Below, in pieces: positions 17,027-25,208 of a stretch of 64,000 nt of DNA. A program made the position numbers and the translations under genes. The notes beneath the pieces are model-generated. The model had not been told where the DNA came from, searched no databases, and saw only the letters and a list, made by a program, of their open reading frames with translations. Source of the DNA: Spirosoma foliorum (GTDB lineage Bacteria > Bacteroidota > Bacteroidia > Cytophagales > Spirosomataceae); assembly GCF_014117325.1 (NCBI RefSeq), contig NZ_CP059732.1, forward strand, positions 1,116,001-1,180,000. Direction: 5' to 3'. Every line of letters starts with the position of its first letter. Positions within the stretch are counted from its first letter, which is position 1.

Positions 17027-20000
17027 TCAATGCTTCGTGACGAACGCTTCGGAATTCATCACTGTACTCGCCACGACAGCACCAGCGGCTAGTGCCGGTA
17101 GGTCGTTAATGCCGGTTGATTTGTGTTCACCAGCCTGCAACCACCCATTCAGTTTCGCCGGATTTTTTCTGAATTTCTGGTATTCCTGTTCATAAAGCCG
17201 GGTCAGAATGGCTAGTTCCTTAGGTTGGGGTTTCCGGCTGGTTAGTAGTCGGAACACCTCGGTTAGCTCTTCGGGTAACGTTTTTTTCTGAATGAATGAC
17301 CGTTCAGCGACGACTTTGGCAGCTTCCACAAACTGCGGATCGTTGAGCAAAATCAGGGCTTGTAAAGGCGTACTGGTTTTCTGCCGTTGGACTACACAAT
17401 AGCTGCGGGACGGTGCATCGAACGTATTCATCGACGGGGGCGGATTCGTTCGACGCCAGAACGTGTACAGGCTCCGACGATACAAGCCTTCGCCTTTGTC
17501 CTGGTCGTAGGTCGCACTATTAACCGCCCATAAACCTTCGGGTTGGTAGGGTTTAACGCTCGGTCCACCCATTTTGGTAGATAGTAATCCGCTGGCTGCT
17601 AATGCATTGTCGCGGATCATTTCGGCCGTCAGCCGCGACATAGGTCCGCGAGCCAGCCAGGTATTTTCGGGATCTTTCGCTAACCCTTCACGCGTAACGC
17701 GGGACGATTGCCGATACGTAGCCGACATAACGATCAGCTTTTGCATGGCCTTTACGTTCCAGCCAGATTCCCTAAAGGTAATGGCCAGCCAGTCGAGCAG
17801 CTCGGGATGTGTGGGCAAGCCGCCCTGATTGCCAAAATTGTTGGACGATTTCTGAAGGCCCGTTCCGAAGTACGTTTGCCAATACCGATTGACAACTACG
17901 CGGGCCGTAAGTGGATTGTCGGGGTGAAGTAGCCACTTGGCTAAACCTAATCTGTTGCGAGGGAATTCTGGCGAATAGGGGAGAATACTAGCCGGAACAT
18001 CTGGACGGACGCGTTCGCCGTGGGCGTCGTACACACCTCGCTTGAGCAAATAGGTCGGGCGAGGGGTTTTCATATCCTCCATCACCATAATTTCTGGAAT
18101 ATCTTCCACTACTCGATTGCGCTCTGCCCGAAGTTTCAGGAGCTCATCGCGCTGGTGCTGATAGGGCGCTGAGATATTCGCTAAGTAATACAGGAACAGG
18201 CTCTTGGGATCTGGCTGGCGGAGTTGGACGGGGCTGGTGGCTGCCGATGACGTAGGTAGGAGGGCTACTTCCGGGGCCGTAAGTTCGCGGGTATATACAA
18301 CCAGCTCATCGACCAGCCCATTTTTGAAACCCGTTCCCCGCATATCGGCACCGACTTGCAAACCTGGCTGGTCTTTGCCCATATGTTTACCTTTGGGCCA
18401 GATAATGTCCTTGTACAGATTGTCTTTTTCGGTCACCATTGGGGCCTCTTTCCCGTCGATGTACAGCTTCAATCCACTGGCTTTGCTCGAACCATCGTAG
18501 GTCATGGTAAGCTGAACCCACTTTTGTTTGGGCAATACTTGCTGACTGACCTTAATGATACTGTTGTACGGCCAGGTGTGAGCCATTAGAAGTTCGGCTT
18601 TGCCATCGCGGATGTTCAGAAAGTAACCCCGGAAATTGTACAGAATATCCCCCTGGCCTTTATGCAGAATCACGCCTTTGTTTAGGTTATTTGGTATGTT
18701 CACCCAAACTCCAATTGAAAAAGGTTGAGCCCGATTAAAAACGCCTACCTGACCCAGATTCAGAATATCATCACCGTTGGAGTGGAAGGCTTGCCCAAAC
18801 TTGCCTGCGGCCAGAACTGGCTCTAGTACAGTGCCTTTATCCGTTTTCGAAACCTCACTGACAAACTGCCCATTAACCAACTTGTCGAACGTAAATCGAG
18901 CCTGTAAACCCTTGCGCAAATCGACCGATACGTTCTGGTTTGTACTCGTCTGCCATTGAGTAAACGCTTTTTGTTCCGCTTGTTTTGTTAGCGTCAGCGC
19001 GGTTTCCGCCGTTTTAATTTTAGTGTCGATAAACGTGAGTAGGCTGTCCTGCTTTTTCTCCGAGAGGAGCATCGTCGGCACGGGCATGGCATCATCCCAG
19101 GAGATTTGTCCGGCTTCGTCTACGTTATTGAAAAACGCAAACAAACTATAATAGTCCTTCTGCGAAATCGGGTCGAATTTGTGATCGTGGCAACGGGCGC
19201 ATTCTACGGTAAGGCCCAACATGGCTGTTCCCAATGTATTGGTTCGATCGGCCACATACTCCACCCGGAATTCTTCGTTTATGATGCCGCCTTCCGTATT
19301 TTGAGAATGGTTTCGGTTGAAGCCCGTAGCCAATCGTTGCTCACGGGTTGGCTGGGGAAGGAGGTCACCCGCCAATTGCCAGGTCAGGAACTGGCTAAAC
19401 GGCTGATTCTGATTAAACGACTGAATGACCCAGTCGCGCCAGGGCCACATAGGCCGATAGCGATCAACCGTGTAGCCGTGCGTATCGGCATAGCGGGCCA
19501 GATCGAGCCAATCAACCGCCATTTTTTCGCCATAGTGAGGTGACTGTAGTAACCGATTAACAACCTTTTCGTAGGCATTGGGCGAGGTGTCGGCCAGGAA
19601 AGCGTCCACTTCCGCGAGGGTAGGTGGTAGGCCCGTCAGGTCGAGTGACACCCGCCGAAGGAGCGTTTCTTTATCCGCTTCGGGTGCTGGCTTTAGGCCT
19701 TTTTCCTCCATTTTGTGGAGAATGAAGTGATCGATCTCGTTTTTGGGCCAATGCGTATCGGTAACCGTCGGTAAGCTGGCTTTCTGGGGTTTAATAAGCG
19801 CCCAGTGGGGTTTGTATTCAGCGCCCTGTTCAATCCATTTGATAAGCACGGCTTTTTCGTAATCCGACAAAGCACGATTCGACGCCTTGGGAGGCATCAT
19901 GTCATGCTCATCAGCCGTAATGATTCGATGGTAGACTTCACTATTGGCTAAATCGCCGGGAACAATGGCGTGTTTGCCCCTGGCTTTTTTCAGGGCTGCC

Positions 20001-20323
20001 AGAGCACCTTCGCGCGTGGCTAACTCCAGACCGGCCTTCTGGCTGTTTTTATCGGGACCGTGGCAGAAAAAGCATTTGTCGGAAAGAATAGGCTTTACGT
20101 GCAGGTTATAATCAACCGTTTCGGGGAGTTTATCAGCCAGTTTGGCAATCGCGGCTGGTTTTTCAACGTGATTACAACTTTGTAGCAAGCTAACGATGCA
20201 GAAGCAAGTCAGACTTGTGAGAACTAAAAAGAAAGGTTTTTTCAAACGGGTCGATATGCCATATCTCCAAGATATGGCATATCGACCCGTTTGAAAAAAC
20301 CTTGAATATGAACTCTTGACCAT
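17027..20323 (-). CDS. PSCyt1/DUF1549-LamG-DUF1553 lipoprotein
   Basis: About 1098 residues. Planctomycete-type cytochrome c domain near the N-terminus (CFFCHG heme site, MMPPK as likely axial Met), DUF1549 (LKPAPEADKETLLRRVSLDLTGLPP, DWLDLARYADTHGY), a LamG-like insert (about 470-680, LNLGQVGVFNRAQPFSIGVWV), then DUF1553 (NRLGLAKWLLHPDNPLTARVVVNRYWQTYFG). The signal peptide is KKPFFLVLTSLTCFCIVSLLQSC, a lipobox. ATG 20323 is the last ATG before it, but a 34-bp-arm palindrome lies between. A TTG at the arm end (LKKPFF) would give a standard signal peptide and may be the real start. Confidence 0.85.
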   Translation of the reverse strand: MVKSSYSRFFQTGRYAISWRYGISTRLKKPFFLVLTSLTCFCIVSLLQSCNHVEKPAAIAKLADKLPETVDYNLHVKPILSDKCFFCHGPDKNSQKAGLELATREGALAALKKARGKHAIVPGDLANSEVYHRIITADEHDMMPPKASNRALSDYEKAVLIKWIEQGAEYKPHWALIKPQKASLPTVTDTHWPKNEIDHFILHKMEEKGLKPAPEADKETLLRRVSLDLTGLPPTLAEVDAFLADTSPNAYEKVVNRLLQSPHYGEKMAVDWLDLARYADTHGYTVDRYRPMWPWRDWVIQSFNQNQPFSQFLTWQLAGDLLPQPTREQRLATGFNRNHSQNTEGGIINEEFRVEYVADRTNTLGTAMLGLTVECARCHDHKFDPISQKDYYSLFAFFNNVDEAGQISWDDAMPVPTMLLSEKKQDSLLTFIDTKIKTAETALTLTKQAEQKAFTQWQTSTNQNVSVDLRKGLQARFTFDKLVNGQFVSEVSKTDKGTVLEPVLAAGKFGQAFHSNGDDILNLGQVGVFNRAQPFSIGVWVNIPNNLNKGVILHKGQGDILYNFRGYFLNIRDGKAELLMAHTWPYNSIIKVSQQVLPKQKWVQLTMTYDGSSKASGLKLYIDGKEAPMVTEKDNLYKDIIWPKGKHMGKDQPGLQVGADMRGTGFKNGLVDELVVYTRELTAPEVALLPTSSAATSPVQLRQPDPKSLFLYYLANISAPYQHQRDELLKLRAERNRVVEDIPEIMVMEDMKTPRPTYLLKRGVYDAHGERVRPDVPASILPYSPEFPRNRLGLAKWLLHPDNPLTARVVVNRYWQTYFGTGLQKSSNNFGNQGGLPTHPELLDWLAITFRESGWNVKAMQKLIVMSATYRQSSRVTREGLAKDPENTWLARGPMSRLTAEMIRDNALAASGLLSTKMGGPSVKPYQPEGLWAVNSATYDQDKGEGLYRRSLYTFWRRTNPPPSMNTFDAPSRSYCVVQRQKTSTPLQALILLNDPQFVEAAKVVAERSFIQKKTLPEELTEVFRLLTSRKPQPKELAILTRLYEQEYQKFRKNPAKLNGWLQAGEHKSTGINDLPALAAGAVVASTVMNSEAFVTKH
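20233..20303. repeat. Palindrome with perfect 34-bp arms inside a signal-peptide region
   Basis: Arms 20233-20266 and 20270-20303, 3-nt loop. Each arm contains GATATG..CATATC. It is in frame with the DUF1553 gene, and its inner tip includes the AAAAAACC codons of the signal peptide. Confidence 0.9.
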
Positions 20324-20415
20324 CATTGCTATCAATTGGCTAATCAATAGCAAAAATAGGATTTAAGTAAGTGAATTTAAATACACAAATAAGAGGTTGT
20401 TTTACACAAATCCGA

Positions 20416-21183
20416 CTATCGACCCATCCAGCCTCCATCGACTGTCAGGGTGGTTCCGTGTACATAGGCACCTGCTGCCGAAGCCAGAAAAACGACAGGC
20501 CCTTTGAAATCGTCGGGTTCGCCCCAGCGACCAGCAGGAATACGATCGAGAATGGATTTTGAACGATCGGGGTCGGCTCGTAAAGCTTCGGTATTGTTCG
20601 TGACAATGTAGCCCGGTGCAATGCCATTGACATTCACGCCTTTAGACGCCCATTCATTCGAAAGTGCTTTGACCAATCCGGCTACCGCACTTTTGCTGGC
20701 CGTGTAAGCCGGTACGTTGATTCCTCCTTGAAAGCTCAGTAAGGAGCAGGTAAATATGATTTTCCCCGAACCACGAGCGATCATATCCTTGCCAAATTCT
20801 CGGGCCAGAATAAACTGGGCATCCAGATTAACCGAAATAACTTTATCCCAGTACTCATCGGGGTGTTCTGCGGCTGGTTTACGCATAATCATCCCCGCAT
20901 TATTGACCAGAATATCAATGGTATGGGTGGCTTTTACGTCGCTAATAAACTGATATAATGCGTCCCGATTTGAGATGTCCAACTGGTAACCGTCGAAGGT
21001 ACGACCAAGGGCTGTAATGGCCTTTTCCGTATCTCCGCCTTTGATAACGCCCGTGTTCGACGTGCCAACAACATTGGCGCCCGCTTCGGCTAAAGCAATA
21101 GCCATAGCTTGTCCTAATCCGGTATTGCTGCCGGTTACTAACGCGGTTTTTCGGGCAAGACTGAACTGGTCTAAAAAACTCAT
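20416..21183 (-). CDS. kduD: KduD-like SDR (2-dehydro-3-deoxy-D-gluconate 5-dehydrogenase type)
   Basis: 255 residues, typical SDR length. Cofactor site TGSNTGLGQAMA, NNAG (DILVNNAGMIMRKP), catalytic Ser and YTASKSAV (Tyr-x-x-x-Lys), and the classical C-terminal GGWMGR. KduD/GndA-type enzymes interconvert keto-deoxy sugar acids in pectin, alginate or glucuronate catabolism with NAD(H). It lies 34 bp downstream of the ECF sigma gene and may be in one transcript with it; the repressor nearby (LacI family) fits sugar control. Exact substrate is inferred from family resemblance. Confidence 0.85.
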   Translation of the reverse strand: MSFLDQFSLARKTALVTGSNTGLGQAMAIALAEAGANVVGTSNTGVIKGGDTEKAITALGRTFDGYQLDISNRDALYQFISDVKATHTIDILVNNAGMIMRKPAAEHPDEYWDKVISVNLDAQFILAREFGKDMIARGSGKIIFTCSLLSFQGGINVPAYTASKSAVAGLVKALSNEWASKGVNVNGIAPGYIVTNNTEALRADPDRSKSILDRIPAGRWGEPDDFKGPVVFLASAAGAYVHGTTLTVDGGWMGR

Positions 21184-21217
21184 TGATTAATCGATTTTGA
21201 GATAGTATGCTTTTTCG

Positions 21218-21811
21218 TTACGAGAAAATATGGGTAGGTGGGCAACTGCGTAATTGAGACATGGCACGGTAGAGGAAGTTCGCAACGGTCTGTTTACCAA
21301 CCGCCATTACTTGTCCTATATCATCGTTTGAAAGGCCTTCGTAGAATTTAAGGAAGATAACTTCCTGCTGACGTTTGGGTAATTGAGCCACCGCCTGCCG
21401 AAGACTCTGTTCTCTATTGAGTAACATTTCTTCAGCAATCCACTCTGTTTCGGCTGTCAAACCGTCGGTAATGGGAATATCTGTTTCGATGCCCTCCTCG
21501 GTAGTCGAACGCCAGAGCGTCTCCCGTCGCAATTTTCGAAGCAGATTATTACGTAAGGCTTTGATCAGGTAGATAGTCACGTAGGGCGTCTCGGCAATGA
21601 CTTGGCGTCGATTCCAAAGCTCCAGAAACAAGTCCTGTACGCAATCTTTAATCAGGTCGCGGTCTTTCGTAAAGCGGGTCGCATAGGTAAACAGCAGCCG
21701 ATAACGGGCTTCGATTAGCCGATTGAATGCCTCTTCGTCGTCGGCTTTAAAACGAACCCAGAGTTGTGCCATCAGCACTTCATCAGAAGGAATTGATGGA
21801 GCCTTAGTCAT
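21218..21811 (-). CDS. ECF-type RNA polymerase sigma-70 factor
   Basis: 197 residues from ATG 21811 (MTKAPSIPSDEVLMAQLW); an upstream in-frame ATG at 21859 adds an atypical tail. Region 2 is FNRLIEARYRLLFTYATRFTKDRDLIKDCVQDLFLELW. Region 4 is LPKRQQEVIFLKFYEGLSNDDIGQVMAVGKQTVANFLYRAMSQLR. This is the Bacteroidota expansion family of sigma factors, usually paired with a FecR anti-sigma. No anti-sigma gene is adjacent, and no SusC gene follows. It heads a minus-strand group opposite to the LacI-type gene. Confidence 0.88.
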   Translation of the reverse strand: MTKAPSIPSDEVLMAQLWVRFKADDEEAFNRLIEARYRLLFTYATRFTKDRDLIKDCVQDLFLELWNRRQVIAETPYVTIYLIKALRNNLLRKLRRETLWRSTTEEGIETDIPITDGLTAETEWIAEEMLLNREQSLRQAVAQLPKRQQEVIFLKFYEGLSNDDIGQVMAVGKQTVANFLYRAMSQLRSCPPTHIFS

Positions 21812-22251
21812 CTTGTATGTAGCTAAAGTTGTTAAGGTTTTGGGGTATACGCCAGCCAAATGCTATCAGGAAATTAGTTGCCTTCACTAAGATTCGCTAG
21901 TAGTGTGAGAGGTTGCGTCTTTCCTGTTAAAATACAATTTTACTGTTATTTCTATAGCTGCCGTACTGAATTTGATGTAACTCGTGATTACGCCAAATTC
22001 TGGTTATTTTCTACTAACATACTTGCTTAGTACAACATATCAAGGCCTTTTCTTTGCAAAAAATGTCTTTTTGCATGCAATCGTTACCGCAAACGTTTGC
22101 GGTAACGATTGCATTGGGTGTGGCTATCTTAAAAAGATTAAAATTTTCTTTGTATAATTGCTAACGCAAATTAGGCTGGCAGCTTAGGTTTTTTAGAGCA
22201 CAGCTAGCCTTGCCTTTTAAAAGTGCTATCTGCGCTAATCAATTGAAGTCC
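21812..22251. other. Divergent intergenic region between sigma factor and LacI-type gene
   Basis: 440 bp, AT-rich, no credible small gene. It holds the 38-bp palindrome described separately and a short dyad near 21885-21912 (TTCACTA..TAGTGTGAG). Promoters for both genes should lie here, but I see no clear TAnnTTTG pair. Confidence 0.6.
22076..22113. promoter_or_regulatory. Perfect 38-bp palindromic LacI-family operator
   Basis: Arms 22076-22094 and 22095-22113 are perfect inverted copies with no spacer. The centre CGCAAACGTTTGCG is the classic LacI/CcpA-type core (central CG). It lies about 140 bp before the LacI gene start and about 265 bp before the sigma gene start, so it may serve both. 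At twice the usual operator size, it could bind a tetramer or two overlapping dimers. Confidence 0.75.
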
Positions 22252-23277
22252 ATGAAAAACACCCCGGTTACCATAAAAGACATTGCCCGGTCGTTGAACA
22301 TTTCGATTTCAACGGTTTCGCGGGCATTGCGTGGGATGCAGGAAATTCATCCCGATACCCGAAAGGCGGTGATGCGGCTGGCGGAGGAACTGGATTATCA
22401 ACCCAATCAGCTTGCCAAGAACTTAGCGAAAAGTCGAACCAAAACGATTGGGGTTATTGTGCCTAACCTAAGTTATCACTACTTCTCGGCGATGCTCAAC
22501 AGCATTGAAGAGGCTGCTTTACAAGCGGGTTATAGTGTATTGGTTTGCCAGACGAATGAGTCTTATTTGCGGGAAACTACGAATATCCAGAACCTGCTGC
22601 GGAGCCAGGTGGAGGGGTTTATCATCTCGTTGTCGCGCGATACCGACAACTATGAGCACGTAGAACGCCTGGTGCGCAAGAATATCCCCCTCGTACTGTT
22701 TGATCGGTATGCGGAAAGCATCGACGTATCTAAAGTTATTGTTGATAATCATGCTGCTGCGTTCAAGGCCACTGAGCACTTAATTGAAAACGGTTGCCGA
22801 CGGATTGGTTTTCTGGCCGGTCCAACTCAACTGGTCCTGAGTAATCACCGCGTGGCAGGCTATCGGGCGGCTCTGGCTAAGCACGATTTGTCGGTTGGCG
22901 ATCAGTATGTGTTTCACTGCGATTATACGGAGGAGAATACGATTATGCAGACACTAGCCTTGATGAGTCTGCCGCAACCTCCCGATGGCATTGTTGTGAT
23001 CAGCGATCGGATGGCCTACTCAACCATGTACGCGTTGAAGCAGAAGGGGTTGCGAATTCCGGAAGATGTGGCCATTGTGAGCTTCAACAATGAACCCGTT
23101 TCAGCCCTTTTTTCGCCAACATTAAGCAGTATTAGCCAGCCAATCCAGGAAATGGGGACTGAAACCGTGCGGCTATTACTCCGCGAACTGAACGCTACGG
23201 ACACAATGGTTCCTAAAGAAACAAAGGTGATGGAAACACAACTGATTGTCCGGGCCTCATGGATGCGGCAGTTGTGA
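22252..23277 (+). CDS. LacI-family transcriptional regulator
   Basis: 341 residues from ATG 22252 (MKNTPVTIKDIARSLNISIS); that start puts the HTH at residues 5-25 as usual. The HTH reads VTIKDIARSLNISISTVSRAL, the hinge helix region YQPNQLAKNLAKSRTKTIGVIVP, and the periplasmic-binding-protein-like ligand domain follows to ...LIVRASWMRQ. The ligand is probably a sugar or sugar acid. The divergent KduD gene is a candidate target (inference). A perfect palindrome upstream is the likely autoregulatory site. Confidence 0.92.
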   Translation: MKNTPVTIKDIARSLNISISTVSRALRGMQEIHPDTRKAVMRLAEELDYQPNQLAKNLAKSRTKTIGVIVPNLSYHYFSAMLNSIEEAALQAGYSVLVCQTNESYLRETTNIQNLLRSQVEGFIISLSRDTDNYEHVERLVRKNIPLVLFDRYAESIDVSKVIVDNHAAAFKATEHLIENGCRRIGFLAGPTQLVLSNHRVAGYRAALAKHDLSVGDQYVFHCDYTEENTIMQTLALMSLPQPPDGIVVISDRMAYSTMYALKQKGLRIPEDVAIVSFNNEPVSALFSPTLSSISQPIQEMGTETVRLLLRELNATDTMVPKETKVMETQLIVRASWMRQL

Positions 23278-23295
23278 GTGATGGTGTTTATAAAT

Positions 23296-23355
23296 GTACC
23301 CACGGGCTTCAGCCCGTTTTTTAGTATTCAAACACGGGCTGAAGCCCGTGGGTAC
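23296..23355. repeat. Intergenic palindrome, perfect 22-bp arms
   Basis: Arms 23296-23317 and 23334-23355; each arm holds an inner dyad ACGGGCTTCAGCCCGT. It lies between the convergent LacI and OsmC genes and could act as a bidirectional terminator. Confidence 0.85.
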
Positions 23356-23362
23356 AATCTAA

Positions 23363-23761
23363 TTAAGTCATCAGCGTAATGCTAAGACCTTTCCGTAATG
23401 TATTATGAACTTCGGCTACTTGGTCGGTATGCCTGATCAGCGCGTCGATTTCTTCGGGCGATGCGTCGGAGGTTACCTGAGCGGTATAGGTAAAATTGGA
23501 ACCAGGCTCGCCATCGCTACCAAATTCTCCGCTACAGACAACATCTACTCCTGTTATGGCTATGTTCCGCTTTCCGGCTTCCCGATAGATATCATTGCAA
23601 AAGCAGGTTGCTAACGAAAGTAGAAGCAATTCGCCCCCGTTGATGGCAGAACCAAAACCCGATGCTTTGACCGAAATCTGCATTTCTTTGGCCGAATCAT
23701 TGGTTTGCACAACGGTTTTCTGCTGATTAAATGCGCTTTTTATACTAGCCGATAGTCTCAT
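23363..23761 (-). CDS. OsmC-family protein
   Basis: 132 residues, normal OsmC length. The two catalytic-type cysteines are in LATCFCNDIYREAGKRNI and VDVVCSGEFG. A substrate-facing FGSAINGGELLLLSLATC segment is typical. OsmC/Ohr proteins reduce organic hydroperoxides or act on other small molecules in the cytosol. It overlaps the upstream gene by 4 bp (ATGA), so the two are translationally coupled. Confidence 0.88.
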   Translation of the reverse strand: MRLSASIKSAFNQQKTVVQTNDSAKEMQISVKASGFGSAINGGELLLLSLATCFCNDIYREAGKRNIAITGVDVVCSGEFGSDGEPGSNFTYTAQVTSDASPEEIDALIRHTDQVAEVHNTLRKGLSITLMT

Positions 23762-24201
23762 GAGAAGGGTAGTAAATCGGGTTCTACATAGGTTGTTCTG
23801 GCCAAGTCAGACGTGTAAATATCCAGTTGATAATGACAGGCTATCAGCTCTTTAAAGTTGTATTTTAGCCGGGGCAACTGCTCAATAAAATCCTGAAAGT
23901 TCGTGCAGTCAGATTTGTTGACGAAATGATTGACCGCTCGTATAGCCGCAACGGTGAGCGTTTGGTTGTACTTGTCGCGCGCCCCTAACGAGTCGACAAA
24001 ACGGACTAGTTGCGTACAGATGTTTTCAATCGCCTGCTCAACACCGTACCGGGTCACGTGTATCCAGGCTAACCGTAAATGGGCTTCATGGCTAAACAGA
24101 GCTGGATTTAATTGACATAACTCGAATTGCTGCGCAAACTGGTCGTCATTGAGAGCATAATGGGATTCCATCGTACGGCTTATTTTTCTATAAGATGTCA
24201 A
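23758..24201 (-). CDS. Uncharacterised protein coupled to OsmC
   Basis: 147 residues, not recognised. Soluble and mostly helical by composition, no signal peptide. It has a His-rich N-terminal motif LFSHEAHLRLAWIHVTRYG and a conserved-looking YNQTLTVAAIRAVNHFV segment. The stop overlaps the OsmC start (ATGA), implying co-translation. An internal ATG at 24171 is an alternative start. Confidence 0.75.
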   Translation of the reverse strand: MTSYRKISRTMESHYALNDDQFAQQFELCQLNPALFSHEAHLRLAWIHVTRYGVEQAIENICTQLVRFVDSLGARDKYNQTLTVAAIRAVNHFVNKSDCTNFQDFIEQLPRLKYNFKELIACHYQLDIYTSDLARTTYVEPDLLPFS

Positions 24202-24225
24202 CTTGGTCTAATCGACTGAAGATAG

Positions 24226-24496
24226 TTTTTCGACAGGATTAACAGGATAAAACAGGATTAAGGCTAATGTGAATAATGGAGGATTTACGAATAGAATTAT
24301 ACTAGTTTTTTGTCATCCCGACGCTAGGAGGGATCTTCGGCAACTGGTTATTTACCGAAGATCCCTCCTAGCGTCGGGATGACAAAAAACAATATTATAA
24401 ATAGCTGATAATCAGTAAATAATTCAGATTTTATCCATTATTCACGTTAAGGCTAGAAAAGAAATCCTGTTTTGTCCTGTTAATCCTGTCGAAAAA
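24226..24496. repeat. Outer palindrome of a nested element (34-bp arms)
   Basis: Arms 24226-24259 and 24463-24496 pair at 33 of 34 positions (TTTTTCGACAGGATTAACAG tip). An inner stretch also pairs: AATGTGAATAATGGA (about 24266-24280) with TCCATTATTCACGTT (about 24434-24448). Another complete palindrome (24305-24390) sits inside. The right arm overlaps the end of the HD-domain gene. Confidence 0.85.
24305..24390. repeat. Intergenic palindrome, perfect 36-bp arms (family A)
   Basis: Arms 24305-24340 and 24355-24390 with a 14-nt loop. Inner dyad ATCCC..GGGAT around GACGCTAGGA. It is nested in the element 24226-24496. Confidence 0.9.
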
Positions 24497-25067
24497 AGAA
24501 ACTCGTCTCACCTGAAATATATTTTTCGTAGTCTGCAATTTTTTCGTTCAGGCGTTTTTCAAGATAGGCATTTCCGCCTTTTAACTCATTCAGCAGGGTT
24601 ATTGCTTCCTGTCTGTATTCACTTTTTTTCGCACTGCTCCAATAATTCGGTGGTACCTGAAGATTGGTTATGCGATCGGCTAGTTTTACCGCCCAAACTT
24701 CGGTCGAAAGTTCTTTTATACGCCTTAAGCTATCCGCCATTTTTTCTGCTTTGGGTAGCGCATCGTTTTTGGTTAGTGCCGAAACTCCCTTCGCTACCTC
24801 GATGCCAAATTCGGTTGCGATTTCATCAAAAGTAGCCGATGTATCCTCCAGAGTATCATGTAGTAAGGCTAGCTGGACGGCATAGTCCAACTGGAAGTTT
24901 GGCGAATAATGGGCGGCTACCAGAATTTCCATCGCCACATTGCTTAAGTGAACTACATAAGGCAGATTGCTACCCGGCACAAGCTGGTTTTCGGCTACGT
25001 GTTTTGTCGTGGCAAATTTGATTGCCCGTTGGTATAAAGACTGTATATCCATTCGTGCGGGGTTCAC
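24480..25067 (-). CDS. HD-domain hydrolase, SpoT/MESH1-like
   Basis: 195 residues. The HD motifs are YVVHLSNVAMEI, LLHDTLEDT (HD plus the ED pair of (p)ppGpp hydrolases) and KLADRITNL. No synthetase or regulatory domain is present, so it resembles a small alarmone hydrolase. Removal of the 3'-pyrophosphate of ppGpp with Mn2+ is the family reaction; it has not been shown for this protein. The last six residues (FFFRQD) and the TAA stop are encoded by a palindrome arm, so the native C-terminus may have been replaced. Confidence 0.85.
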   Translation of the reverse strand: MNPARMDIQSLYQRAIKFATTKHVAENQLVPGSNLPYVVHLSNVAMEILVAAHYSPNFQLDYAVQLALLHDTLEDTSATFDEIATEFGIEVAKGVSALTKNDALPKAEKMADSLRRIKELSTEVWAVKLADRITNLQVPPNYWSSAKKSEYRQEAITLLNELKGGNAYLEKRLNEKIADYEKYISGETSFFFRQD

Positions 25068-25208
25068 AGCTGACGTAGAATAATTATCAGGTCTGTTCGG
25101 TAAGAAATGACAAAGCTAACCGTTCAGCTACTAGACCAACCCAACTTTATTAGTAATCGGCTGATGTGTAGCTTGTTTCTAAAAGGAAAGCGTACAAAAT
25201 CGCTGATT

